The notes: a model not told the origin generated them from the sequence alone. A stretch of DNA of 9,892 nt from Betaproteobacteria bacterium (GCA_018969885.1 JAGWXN010000115.1:1-9892); one strand, 5' to 3'; shown: positions 1-7,393, counted from the stretch's first letter. Numbers and translations are program-made.

Positions 1-600
1 GCGGCCATGGGTTTCCACGGCAAGCTCATCGGCAGCAGTCGGATCGTTCAGCATGAAGGCAAGCAGATTGTGCCGGTGAACCTCGTCGCGCGCGGGCCCT
101 TCCGGCGCATCGCGCCAGGCGCGCAAGCGTCCGAACGGTGGCGGGTTGTCGCGAAACACGGGCGGGCCAGTGAGCACCAGCCGCGCGACATGCCCGGGCC
201 AATCGCGCGCAAGCAGAACCGCCACCACCGTGCCAAATGAAAACGCCACAATGTCCAGCGCACGCACCCCAGGCAGAATCTGCTCGAGTCCCAGCACCAG
301 CCAGCGCGGAATCACATCGGCATCGTTGCCATCGGGCGGTAGGGCCGAGTCACCGGAGCCCGGCAGATCAGGGGCAATCACCTGGTAGCCGGCTGCAGCC
401 AAGGTCTCGACGTTGCGGATCCAGTGCGTCCAGCTGCCCGAGCCACCGTGAAGTAGCAGAAGCGGCCGTCCCTGACCCCACAAATACCACACCAGCCGCC
501 CCGCTCCGCACGGCGTCTCGACGCGCGTGCCTGCGGCTGCGACGCGTTCGACCTCAGCCCGCGCCGCGAGCGGTCCGCTGGCGATTGCCTGGTGGATCAC
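1..600 (-). CDS. Alpha/beta-fold hydrolase, C-terminus cut by window edge
   Basis: A 200-codon open frame runs from a GTG at 600-598 off the left edge. Seen: an oxyanion-hole-type HGGSG at residues 51-55 after the hydrophobic strand LLLL, the typical PDLPGSGDS turn at 78-86, and a nucleophile elbow AFSFGT at 119-124 with Ser121 as the presumed nucleophile. The first position of the usual G-x-S-x-G is Ala. The order and spacing are those of Abhydrolase_1/6-type hydrolases. The catalytic acid and His would lie in the missing C-terminal part, so the triad cannot be checked. The GTG overlaps the TGA of the upstream protease gene (GTGA), which suggests translational coupling. A TTG five codons upstream is an alternative start. 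No signal peptide is visible, so it is probably cytoplasmic. The substrate cannot be predicted; esterase, lactonase or C-C hydrolase are all possible. Confidence 0.85.
   Translation of the reverse strand, partial: MIHQAIASGPLAARAEVERVAAAGTRVETPCGAGRLVWYLWGQGRPLLLLHGGSGSWTHWIRNVETLAAAGYQVIAPDLPGSGDSALPPDGNDADVIPRWLVLGLEQILPGVRALDIVAFSFGTVVAVLLARDWPGHVARLVLTGPPVFRDNPPPFGRLRAWRDAPEGPARDEVHRHNLLAFMLNDPTAADELAVETHGR
597..600 (-). promoter_or_regulatory. GTGA stop/start overlap between protease and hydrolase genes
   Basis: On the minus strand the hydrolase GTG start (600-598) shares two bases with the protease TGA stop (599-597). This is the usual geometry for termination-reinitiation coupling. 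No strong separate Shine-Dalgarno sequence precedes the GTG; GAAGAG and GGTGAA lie nearby. Confidence 0.6.
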
Positions 601-1952
601 TTCACCATGCCCCAACTCTTCAGACGACTGGTCGCATGACGGGCAGCATCTCCCTGCGGAACCGCGGACAGATAGCGGCGATAGGACTGGGCCGCCGCCT
701 GGCGGTTCTGAAGGCCCTCGTGCGAGAGCGCAAGCAGGAAATCGGTATCGGGGTCGCCGGGCAGTGCCTGGGCGTAGCGATTGAGCTCCTGCTGCGACTC
801 GGCGAACCGCTTCTGGCCCAGCAGATTGATGCCCGAAAGCTGCATTGCCTGGCCTTCGGTCGGATACACCCGACGCGCCTGCGCAAGATAGGCCTGCGCC
901 TCAGCGCGCCGGTTCTGTGCGATCTGGCACTTGGCCATCAGACAAAGCCCGGTGTAGTCATCGGGAGCCGTCTTGAGCGCCGAGGTGAGGGCCTGCTGGG
1001 CCTCAGGCAGGCGCTTACGCGCCATGGCCTGCTCGCCCGTCTGCTGATCGGCGATCGCCGGACGAAGCTTGCGCAGGCTCGCGGTCTGGTCCATGTAGCG
1101 CTCGCGCTGGACCGAAGCGGATGCGGTCGCCGCATAGCGGTTTGATGCCTCGCGGCGCATCGTGGCCAAGCGCTCTTCCGACATGGGGTGGGAACTGAAC
1201 ATGGTGTCGAGCAGACCGGGCTTTTCGCTCGACTGCCGCACCAGCACGCCCATCAGTTCCGACATGCCCGAGGCGGGGTAGCCGACGCCCGTCATATACG
1301 CCATGCCGAGCGAATCGGCCTCGCGTTCGTTGTCGCGCGAATAGGCTGACAGAAGCGCACTCGCACCGATCTGGCCGCCGAGCGCGATGATTGGCGCCCA
1401 GTCGCCCCCACGATCGGATGCGGCCACAGCAAGGCTCACGCCGGTGATCACCAGCTCCGCGACCATCGACTGACCGACGCGCTGCGCGCTGTGCCGAGCA
1501 TTGACATGACCGAGTTCGTGACCCAGCAAGCCGGCGAGCTGGGCCTCGTTATCCATCTCAAGCAGGATGCCGCGCGTGATACCGATGCTGCCCGCAGGAA
1601 AGGTGTAGGCATTCACATAGTTGGCATTGAGCGCCCGGCATGAATAGGGCATCTTGGGCCGGTGAGAACGCGCGGCAATCCGGCCGTTCATCTCGCCCAG
1701 ATAACGGTTGAGCGAGTCATCCTGAACCGCGCCGTAGTCATTTGAGAACTGGTGCGGCGCCTGTTTCCGGTCGATATCGATCTCGTCCTGTTCAGACAGA
1801 CCCACCAGCACCTTCTCGCCGGTGACCGGGTGCGCCGCGCAACCCGAGAGCGTGGGCAGCGCCACAGGTGCGGAGACCACGCCGATCAGCCAGAGCATGT
1901 CGCGGCGCGTTAGCGAGCCGCGGCTTGCGCGCTCACCGATGGGTTCGTTCAT
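597..1952 (-). CDS. M48 family zinc metalloprotease, Tat-type lipoprotein with TPR-like C-terminus
   Basis: A 451-residue protein. Residues 15-20 read TRRDML, a twin-arginine-like motif, followed by a hydrophobic stretch and a lipobox LSGC with Cys38, so it is probably exported, lipidated and anchored in the envelope. Ala follows the Cys, which fits outer-membrane sorting by the E. coli rule. The M48 catalytic HELGH lies at 145-149 and the third zinc ligand is probably the second Glu of NEREAD (Glu211). The SSHPMSEERLA stretch near 253-263 matches the conserved region after the M48 core. Residues about 300-440 are Ala/Gln-rich helical repeats of TPR type. This M48-plus-TPR order resembles BepA (YfgC), which handles misfolded outer-membrane proteins; that role is inferred here. 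I chose the ATG at 1952 because GGAGA sits 6 nt upstream and the longer TTG frame adds only ten residues. It lies 73 bp after uvrD and overlaps the hydrolase gene. Confidence 0.92.
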   Translation of the reverse strand: MNEPIGERASRGSLTRRDMLWLIGVVSAPVALPTLSGCAAHPVTGEKVLVGLSEQDEIDIDRKQAPHQFSNDYGAVQDDSLNRYLGEMNGRIAARSHRPKMPYSCRALNANYVNAYTFPAGSIGITRGILLEMDNEAQLAGLLGHELGHVNARHSAQRVGQSMVAELVITGVSLAVAASDRGGDWAPIIALGGQIGASALLSAYSRDNEREADSLGMAYMTGVGYPASGMSELMGVLVRQSSEKPGLLDTMFSSHPMSEERLATMRREASNRYAATASASVQRERYMDQTASLRKLRPAIADQQTGEQAMARKRLPEAQQALTSALKTAPDDYTGLCLMAKCQIAQNRRAEAQAYLAQARRVYPTEGQAMQLSGINLLGQKRFAESQQELNRYAQALPGDPDTDFLLALSHEGLQNRQAAAQSYRRYLSAVPQGDAARHATSRLKSWGMVK

Positions 1953-1957
1953 GAGAC

Positions 1958-1963
1958 ATCTCC
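1958..1963 (-). promoter_or_regulatory. Ribosome binding site of the M48 protease gene
   Basis: The minus strand reads GGAGAT here, with about 6 nt between GGAGA and the ATG at 1952-1950. It decides the start in favour of this ATG over the in-frame TTG at 1982, which has no comparable site. Confidence 0.65.
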
Positions 1964-1986
1964 AGCCGATTACGGTTGTCAATCGA

Positions 1987-2014
1987 CGCTAGCTTAGCGC
2001 GAGGCGGGCCGCCT
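1987..2014. repeat. Two small inverted repeats between uvrD and the M48 gene
   Basis: Two adjacent perfect inverted repeats lie in the 73-bp gap: cgcta-gct-tagcg (1987-1999) and aggcg-ggc-cgcct (2002-2014), each with 5-bp arms and a 3-nt loop. No T-run follows on the minus strand, so this is not a classical intrinsic terminator. It could attenuate or process the uvrD-M48 transcript, or be chance in GC-rich DNA. Confidence 0.35.
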
Positions 2015-2025
2015 GCGAACGAGGA

Positions 2026-4479
2026 TCAATTCACCGGCTCAAGACGGGCGACGGAGAGCGCGAGCCACTTGACCCCGGCGCGACCGAAATTGATCTGCAC
2101 TCGGGCATCGGCCCCCTGGCCTTCGATACCCACGATCACCCCTTCGCCAAAACGGGCATGAGCCACCGTCTGTCCGATCCGCCAGGGAACGCCACGGTCG
2201 AAGCGCGCAGCCGCCTGGACCGCGGTGGCATCGGCGCGGCCAACGTCGGAATCGCGATCAACGCCGCGCGAGCCGGGCAGCCGTCGAGGGTCACTCCAGG
2301 GTTCGTTTCCACCCGGACTGCGGTGGTCGGCGCCCCGGCGCCCGAACCCGTTGCCCGAGCGTTCAACGCCTTCCCAGGCGCCGCCCCAGCCCTCGCGATA
2401 GCTGCTTGCGGCCGCCTGCACGCGCGGGGTCAGCCATTTCAGCGCGCCTTCGGGCAGTTCCTCGAGAAAGCGCGACCGAAGGTTGTAGCGGGTCTGACCA
2501 TGCAACATGCGCGTCTGCGCGAGCGACAGGTAGAGGCGGCTTCTCGCCCGCGTGATCGCCACGTACATCAAACGGCGCTCTTCCTCCAGGCCATCAACCT
2601 CGGCGACCGAGTTTTCATGCGGGAACAACCCTTCCTCGAGCCCGGTGATGAAGACCGCCGAAAACTCCAGTCCCTTGGCTGCGTGCACGGTCATGAGCTG
2701 CACCGCATCCTGCCCCTCTCCAGCCTGGCTTTCACCGGCTTCAAGCGAGGCATGGGACAGAAACGCGGCAAGCGGCGAAAGCAGGGGCGCCGCGAGCGGA
2801 TCGGCGGGTGCGTCGATGGCGGCGAGGAGCAGGGCACCGTCGGACGCCGACTCGGGCGCAGCGCTTGTCGCCACGTCAGTCATCGACTCTGATGCCAACG
2901 ACCGGGCCACCCCAAGGCTCGCCGGCAGGTCGGGACCGAACCCTTCTTCGGCCGCGAACGAGACCGCAGCATTGACCAGTTCGCGCAGGTTTTCAATTCG
3001 CTCCTGGCCTTCCTTCTCGGTGGCATAGTGCGCGGTCAGTCCGCTGCGATCCACCACATGCTCAACCAGATCAGCGAGTGACATCCGGGCGGTTTCCTCG
3101 CGCAGACGATTGATGAGCGACAGAAATGCGCCCACTTTCGCAGCCGCCCCGCCCGTGAGCACGGCGGCGGCGCGCGAGAGGCTCAGCGAATCGCGCCGCG
3201 CGGCATCTTGCAGCAGCTCGATCGAGCGTGTGCCGATGCCGCGTGCTGGAAAATTGACGACCCGCAAAAATGCGCCGTCATCGTCCGGGTTATCGATCAG
3301 CCGCAGATACGCCATCGCATGACGAATTTCGGCACGCTCAAAAAACCGCAGCCCGCCATAGACCCGATAGGCGATGCCCGCCGAAAACAGCGCGTGTTCC
3401 AACACCCGCGATTGCGCATTCGAACGGTAAAGCAGCGCCACCTCGCGACGCTCGAGCCCATCGCGGCCAAGCTGGCGGATTTCGTCAACCAGCCACTGCG
3501 CCTCGAGCACGTCGCTGAAGGCTTCGTGCACCCGCACCGGCTCGCCGTCACCCGCATCGGTCCAGAGATTTTTTCCAAGGCGGCGTGTGTTGTGTTCGAT
3601 CAGCGCATTGGCGCAGTCGAGGATGTTGCCGTGCGAGCGATAGTTCTGCTCGAGTTTGATGAGATTCGACACCCGGAACTCGCGCTCAAATGACGACATG
3701 TTCGCCACATTCGCGCCACGAAACGCGTAGATGCTCTGATCGTCGTCACCCACCGCAAAGACCGAGCTGTCAATGCCAGCCAGCAGCTTCAGCCACCGGT
3801 ACTGCAGCACATTGGTGTCCTGGAACTCATCGACCAGGATGTGCCTAAAGCGGTGCTGATAGTGCTCTCGTAACAGCTGATTGCGCTCGAGAAGTTCATA
3901 GCTCCGTAGAAGCAGTTCGGCAAAGTCGACCACCCCTTCGCGCTGGCACTGATCGTCGTAAGCAGCATAGAGTTCAACGAAACGCCGGTTGTAGTCGTCA
4001 AACACTTCCACCGCCCCGGCACGCAGACCCGCCTCCTTCGACTGATTGATGAAGTACTGCAGGTTCTTGGGGGGATATTTTTCATCGTCGACACCGGCCG
4101 CGCGCAGCAACCGCTTGATCGCAGACAGCTGGTCCGATGAATCCAGGATCTGAAAGCTGGGCGACAGCCCCGCGTCGCGCGCGTGCGTGCGCAGCAACCG
4201 GTTACAAAGACCGTGGAACGTACCTATCCACATGCCACGCGGATTGATCGGCAACATCGCCGAAAGCCGCGTCGTCATTTCGCGTGCGGCCTTGTTGGTG
4301 AAGGTGACCGCAAGAAGCGACTGCGGGCTCACCTGACCGGTTGAAATCAACCAGGCAATCCGGGTGGTGAGCACGCGGGTCTTGCCGCTGCCGGCCCCCG
4401 CGAGAATCAGCGCATGGCCGGCGGGAAGGGTCACCGCGGCAAGTTGCGCCTCGTTGAGATGGGCGAGGAGATTGGACAT
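2026..4479 (-). CDS. uvrD: UvrD/PcrA-type superfamily 1 DNA helicase
   Basis: An 817-residue cytoplasmic ATP-dependent 3'-5' helicase of the UvrD/Rep/PcrA family, which acts in nucleotide-excision and mismatch repair. All SF1A motifs are visible in order: GAGSGKT (28-34, Walker A), TFTNKAAREM (Ia, near 59-68), DEFQDT (217-222, Walker B), GDDDQSIYAFRG (244-255), QNYRS (278-282), TVHAAKGLEF (597-606) and VAITRAR (640-646). The last 50 residues (768-816, with HARFGEGV and INFGRAGVKWL) form the Tudor-like C-terminal domain that contacts RNA polymerase in UvrD/PcrA. This favours uvrD over rep, which lacks it. Two low-complexity linkers stand out: an Ala/Ser/Asp-rich one at about 520-585 and a Gly/Arg/Ser-rich one at about 690-765, explaining a length well above E. 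coli UvrD (720). I chose the ATG at 4479, from which the N-terminus reads MSNLLAHLNEAQLAAV; a longer frame to 4566 adds an unlikely Arg-rich leader. Confidence 0.93.
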   Translation of the reverse strand: MSNLLAHLNEAQLAAVTLPAGHALILAGAGSGKTRVLTTRIAWLISTGQVSPQSLLAVTFTNKAAREMTTRLSAMLPINPRGMWIGTFHGLCNRLLRTHARDAGLSPSFQILDSSDQLSAIKRLLRAAGVDDEKYPPKNLQYFINQSKEAGLRAGAVEVFDDYNRRFVELYAAYDDQCQREGVVDFAELLLRSYELLERNQLLREHYQHRFRHILVDEFQDTNVLQYRWLKLLAGIDSSVFAVGDDDQSIYAFRGANVANMSSFEREFRVSNLIKLEQNYRSHGNILDCANALIEHNTRRLGKNLWTDAGDGEPVRVHEAFSDVLEAQWLVDEIRQLGRDGLERREVALLYRSNAQSRVLEHALFSAGIAYRVYGGLRFFERAEIRHAMAYLRLIDNPDDDGAFLRVVNFPARGIGTRSIELLQDAARRDSLSLSRAAAVLTGGAAAKVGAFLSLINRLREETARMSLADLVEHVVDRSGLTAHYATEKEGQERIENLRELVNAAVSFAAEEGFGPDLPASLGVARSLASESMTDVATSAAPESASDGALLLAAIDAPADPLAAPLLSPLAAFLSHASLEAGESQAGEGQDAVQLMTVHAAKGLEFSAVFITGLEEGLFPHENSVAEVDGLEEERRLMYVAITRARSRLYLSLAQTRMLHGQTRYNLRSRFLEELPEGALKWLTPRVQAAASSYREGWGGAWEGVERSGNGFGRRGADHRSPGGNEPWSDPRRLPGSRGVDRDSDVGRADATAVQAAARFDRGVPWRIGQTVAHARFGEGVIVGIEGQGADARVQINFGRAGVKWLALSVARLEPVN

Positions 4480-4509
4480 GCCGCCATTGTAGTCATCGCG
4501 ACCACCCGG

Positions 4510-4519
4510 TCTCGCGAGA
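4510..4519. promoter_or_regulatory. 10-bp perfect palindrome TCTCGCGAGA in the uvrD/MFS divergent region
   Basis: A perfect palindrome lies 30 bp upstream of the uvrD ATG and about 110 bp upstream of the MFS start. It is the right size and place for an operator half-site pair or a short hairpin. No LexA-like CTG-N10-CAG site is visible here. Function is unassigned, and chance is quite possible in GC-rich DNA. Confidence 0.25.
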
Positions 4520-4630
4520 GGCCGGCGCGGCTGCGCGCCTCGGCCTCGCCGCTCCGCTTTCCTCACCCAGCGCGGCCCTCGACGGCGCTCAATGCCGTAT
4601 GCTCACCGAAAAACGTCGGGATCGTCTTCC

Positions 4631-5797
4631 ATGACCGCGCTCCTTCTCAATATCGGCCACGCCATCGACCATCTCCTCCTGCTGGTCTTTGCCACCGCCG
4701 TCGGTGCAATCGCCGCCGACTTCGGAGTCGACAGCTGGGAGTCCCTCATGCCCTACGCCACCGGTGCGTTCTTCATGTTCGGCCTGGGGTCTCTCCCGTC
4801 GGGCCGACTGGGTGACCTGTGGGGCCGGCGCGCCATGATGCTGGTGTTCTTTTTCGGCATCGGGCTGGCTTCGATCGGCGTGGCGTTCACCACCGGTCCG
4901 TGGTCCATGGCGGTCGCGCTTACGCTGGTGGGCTGTTTCGCCTCCATCTATCACCCGGTCGGCATCCCCATGCTGATCCAGTCCACCCGAACGCCCGGAA
5001 AAACCATCGGTATCAACGGGTTGGCCGGTAACCTTGGCATTGCTTTCGCAGCGCTGTCCACTGGTTTTCTGGTGCAGCTCGCCGGATGGCGTGCCGCGTT
5101 CGTCGTGCCCGGCGTGGTCTCCATCCTCTGTGGGCTCCTGTTTCTGCGTGCCACCACCGCCGAAACCGAACCGCCCGCCCAACGCGCCCCCAAGCTGATC
5201 GATATGCCGGAGTCACTCCGCCGACGGGTGTTCACCGTCATGCTGATGACCGCAATCACCGGTAGCCTCGCCTTCAACCTCACCACCAACGGCAATGCCG
5301 AGCTGCTCAAAGACCGGCTGCCAGCGCTTGCCACCGAGCCCGCCACGCTGGGCATGTTACTCGCGCTTGTTTACACCATCGCCTCACTCGCGCAGCTGCT
5401 CGTGGGTCGACTGATCGACGCCGTTCCCATGCGCCCGCTCATGCTCGCCATCATGGTGCTGCAGCCGGTGGCATTTTTTGCCGCCACCGCCACCGAGGGC
5501 TGGATGATGTTCGTCGCCATGACGGCATTCATGCTGCTGGTGTTTGGCGGCATTCCGTTTTCCGATGCAATCATCGCGCGCTACATCGATGACCGGATGC
5601 GTTCACGGGTGAGCGGCATCCGGCTCACCATCTCGTTTACGGCAAGTTCCAGCGCGGTCTGGCTGCTGGGCCCATTCGTCAAGCACAGCGGCTTTGACGC
5701 GCTGCTCATCACGCTCGCGGTGATCACCGCCTGTTCAGCCGCGGTGGCGTTGTTGCTGCCGCACAGCGCACCGCCCGCACAAAGCGCCGCCCGCTGA
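4631..5797 (+). CDS. Major facilitator superfamily (MFS) transporter
   Basis: A 388-residue polytopic inner-membrane protein, normal size for a 12-helix MFS carrier. The family motif A lies in the loop after helix 2 as GSLPSGRLGDLWGRR (54-67). A polar loop rich in Pro, Glu and basic residues near 175-200 separates the two halves, and a second, weaker motif A copy appears near 258-268 (VGRLIDAVPMRP). Helix 1 carries NIGHAIDH and helix 4 carries IYHPVG; the latter resembles the fosmidomycin-resistance-like branch of MFS, but the substrate is unknown. I chose ATG 4631 because a GGGA lies 9 nt upstream, the first helix starts at once, and the 13 codons before it (from an alternative ATG at 4592) have poor G/C bias at third positions. 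The gene is divergent from uvrD and convergent with the SulP gene. No regulator gene adjoins it. Confidence 0.88.
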   Translation: MTALLLNIGHAIDHLLLLVFATAVGAIAADFGVDSWESLMPYATGAFFMFGLGSLPSGRLGDLWGRRAMMLVFFFGIGLASIGVAFTTGPWSMAVALTLVGCFASIYHPVGIPMLIQSTRTPGKTIGINGLAGNLGIAFAALSTGFLVQLAGWRAAFVVPGVVSILCGLLFLRATTAETEPPAQRAPKLIDMPESLRRRVFTVMLMTAITGSLAFNLTTNGNAELLKDRLPALATEPATLGMLLALVYTIASLAQLLVGRLIDAVPMRPLMLAIMVLQPVAFFAATATEGWMMFVAMTAFMLLVFGGIPFSDAIIARYIDDRMRSRVSGIRLTISFTASSSAVWLLGPFVKHSGFDALLITLAVITACSAAVALLLPHSAPPAQSAAR

Positions 5798-5821
5798 GCC
5801 GCAGGGGCTGGGGCCAGCGGC
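5798..5821 (+). terminator. GC-rich hairpin after the MFS stop, possible terminator
   Basis: Immediately after the TGA, gccgc (5798-5802) pairs with gcggc (5817-5821), with further GG/CC pairing inside. There is no T-run, so intrinsic termination is doubtful. A second perfect palindrome, ggcgcgcgcc, lies at 5840-5849. The gap separates two convergent genes, where termination from both sides is expected. Confidence 0.3.
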
Positions 5822-5899
5822 CCGGCCTTCACTCCCCGGGGCGCGCGCCGGCGGTCCCTTACCCACGATTCGGTATCCCTCAGCAGCGCGCCCGCGACC

Positions 5900-7246
5900 T
5901 CAGCCCGCGCGCGCCGTTGTCATCCGTGACAACACCAGATGACTGACCAGCCCCGCCAGAATCGCCCACTCCAGCGAGACGGTCATGGTGAGGACAAATG
6001 TGACCCCCATGGCGACTGCGCTCGCCCGTCCTTCATCGACCACCGCCAGGATTTCGCGGCGGTTGATCAGTGCGATCGCGACCATCAGCAGCACGCCCGC
6101 AACCGCAGCAAGTGGCAGCCAGCGGGCAAGCGGCGACACCAGCGCCACGATCAGCACAAGCGCTACCGCCGCACTGATGGCCGACAAAGGCGTGACCGCA
6201 CCCGCCTCCACGTTCACCCCCGACCGATTGAACGAGCCGCTGGCCGGATACGAGGAGAACATCGACCCCGCCAGATTGGCGAGTCCTTGCGCGCGGACCT
6301 CGCGCGGCCCATCCAGCGCATGGCCACTGCGCTGTGCTACCGAACGGGCAATCGATACTGCCTCGGCGAGCGCAAGCAGGGTCATGACCAGGGCAGGTAC
6401 GGCGAGCGCCTGTAGCGTCGCCGGCGACAGGTCGGGCGCCGACCAGGGCGGCCAGGCCGAGGTCAGTTCTGCCGTAAACAGCAGGCCCTCACCCAGGCCT
6501 GTTGCGACCAGCGCGGCCGCAGCCAGCCCACCGGCAATCACCCCAACCAGCATGTAAGGCACGCGCCGGTTCCAGGGCTTGGCGAGCACGCAGGCAAGAA
6601 TGGTGCACGCCGCCACGGCGACGGTGGGCAGGTGGATCTGGCCGATGTCGTTTACCAGTCGTCTGGCGGTCTCGAACACGCTGAGTCCTCTTGGCCAGTC
6701 GAGTCCGAGCAGGGTACGAACCTGGGAGTTGATGATCAGCACAGCGGCGCCCGCGGTAAAACCAACAATTACGCTGTGCGGAACGCGGTCAATCAGCCGC
6801 GCCACGGGCGTGAAGCCGACTGCAAACTGCAGCACCCCCACCATGAAAGTGAGCGTGATCGCAAGCTGCACAAACTGTGCGCTCCCGGGCGTGGCGAGCG
6901 GCGCGAGGAGCGCCAGCACCGTAAGCGAGATGGCATTCGCCGGACCGGTGACCATCAGGCGGCTTGAGCCAAACCAGGCCGCGATGATGCAGGGCACGAT
7001 CGCCGTATACAGCCCGTACTGCGGGGGCAGTCCCGCCAGCGTGGCAAAGGCAAGCCCCTGCGGCAGCACCACCACCGCACCGGTCAGGCCAGCGGCGAGA
7101 TCGGCGCGCACAACACCTGGCCGGCGCAGGTCGGCAATCCAGTCGGGAAGAAGGGTGCGCAAGGCGATGTCTGGATCAGCGGGGCGGTGACTGAACCCAG
7201 AGTGCCCAATACGCTCGCAGCCGATGAAGGGTGCGCAAACAGACAC
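5900..7246 (-). CDS. SulP-family inorganic anion transporter lacking the STAS domain
   Basis: A 448-residue polytopic membrane protein of the SulP (SLC26-type) family, members of which carry sulfate, bicarbonate or other anions. The N-terminal signature is clear: LPQGLAFATLAGLPPQYGLY at 61-80 and TGPANAISL at 100-108. The conserved region SYPASGSFNRSGVNVEAGA lies at 332-350 and the last helices end near residue 440. The chain then stops with RMTTARAG, so the cytoplasmic STAS domain of about 100 residues found in most members is absent. Only about 100 bp separate its stop from the convergent MFS stop, leaving no room for a displaced STAS. The start is uncertain: the GTG at 7246 follows directly after an in-frame TGA and has no clear Shine-Dalgarno site, and a later start such as the TTG at residue 29 is possible. 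The gene is divergent from the ClC gene. Confidence 0.9.
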   Translation of the reverse strand: MSVCAPFIGCERIGHSGFSHRPADPDIALRTLLPDWIADLRRPGVVRADLAAGLTGAVVVLPQGLAFATLAGLPPQYGLYTAIVPCIIAAWFGSSRLMVTGPANAISLTVLALLAPLATPGSAQFVQLAITLTFMVGVLQFAVGFTPVARLIDRVPHSVIVGFTAGAAVLIINSQVRTLLGLDWPRGLSVFETARRLVNDIGQIHLPTVAVAACTILACVLAKPWNRRVPYMLVGVIAGGLAAAALVATGLGEGLLFTAELTSAWPPWSAPDLSPATLQALAVPALVMTLLALAEAVSIARSVAQRSGHALDGPREVRAQGLANLAGSMFSSYPASGSFNRSGVNVEAGAVTPLSAISAAVALVLIVALVSPLARWLPLAAVAGVLLMVAIALINRREILAVVDEGRASAVAMGVTFVLTMTVSLEWAILAGLVSHLVLSRMTTARAG

Positions 7247-7393
7247 TCAAGGAATCAGCGGGCATGGGCACTTGCCTGGGGGATCGGCAACAACACTTGC
7301 CGGATTCTAATCGGCCGCGCACGTCGGCCTGGCCAATGGCGCACAATATCGGCTTTCCGCTGATCGATTCGGACACCGCACCGGAGCGAGCGC
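7247..7393. promoter_or_regulatory. Divergent SulP/ClC intergenic region with -10-like sequences
   Basis: A 147-bp region must hold the start signals of both divergent genes. A relatively AT-rich patch, attctaat (7304-7311), gives TAGAAT on the minus strand and TCTAAT on the plus strand, each matching the sigma-70 -10 consensus at five of six bases. The minus-strand copy would start transcription about 50 nt before the SulP GTG. No good -35 hexamer stands at 16-18 bp from either. The near-palindrome ccg-g-att-ct-aat-cgg (7300-7314) surrounds this patch. Confidence 0.3.
7383..7386 (+). promoter_or_regulatory. Shine-Dalgarno site supporting a TTG start for the ClC gene
   Basis: GGAG stands 7 nt before the TTG at 7394. 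The first ATG of the frame (7478) has no such site upstream, so TTG is the better start. Confidence 0.6.

Noticed and set aside
237..1145. A 302-codon plus-strand open frame antisense to the M48 and hydrolase genes
   Set aside because: It is low-complexity, rich in Arg, Ala and Pro, and lies opposite two genes with clear catalytic motifs. Long antisense frames are expected in GC-rich DNA.
1977..1982. A perfect TTGACA (-35 consensus) on the minus strand before the M48 gene
   Set aside because: A hexamer 17 bp downstream would be ATGTCT, a poor -10, and transcription would start at or inside the start codon, so it is probably chance.
4487..4492. TACAAT, a -10-like hexamer on the minus strand just before the uvrD ATG
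   Set aside because: No -35 element stands at the right distance, and transcription would begin at about the start codon.
4480..4566. N-terminal extension of UvrD by 29 residues
   Set aside because: The extension is Arg/Gly/Pro-rich and unlike family N-termini, whereas MSNLLAHLNEAQ begins as UvrD proteins usually do.
4589..5182. A 197-codon minus-strand frame opposite the MFS gene
   Set aside because: Its composition (Gly, His, Glu and Gln-rich) is typical of an antisense shadow of membrane-helix codons, and the plus-strand MFS is clear.
5985..6557. Plus-strand frames of 158-203 codons opposite the SulP gene (5939-7190)
   Set aside because: The Ala/Ser/Thr-rich translations have no recognisable motif, while the opposite strand carries unmistakable SulP signatures.
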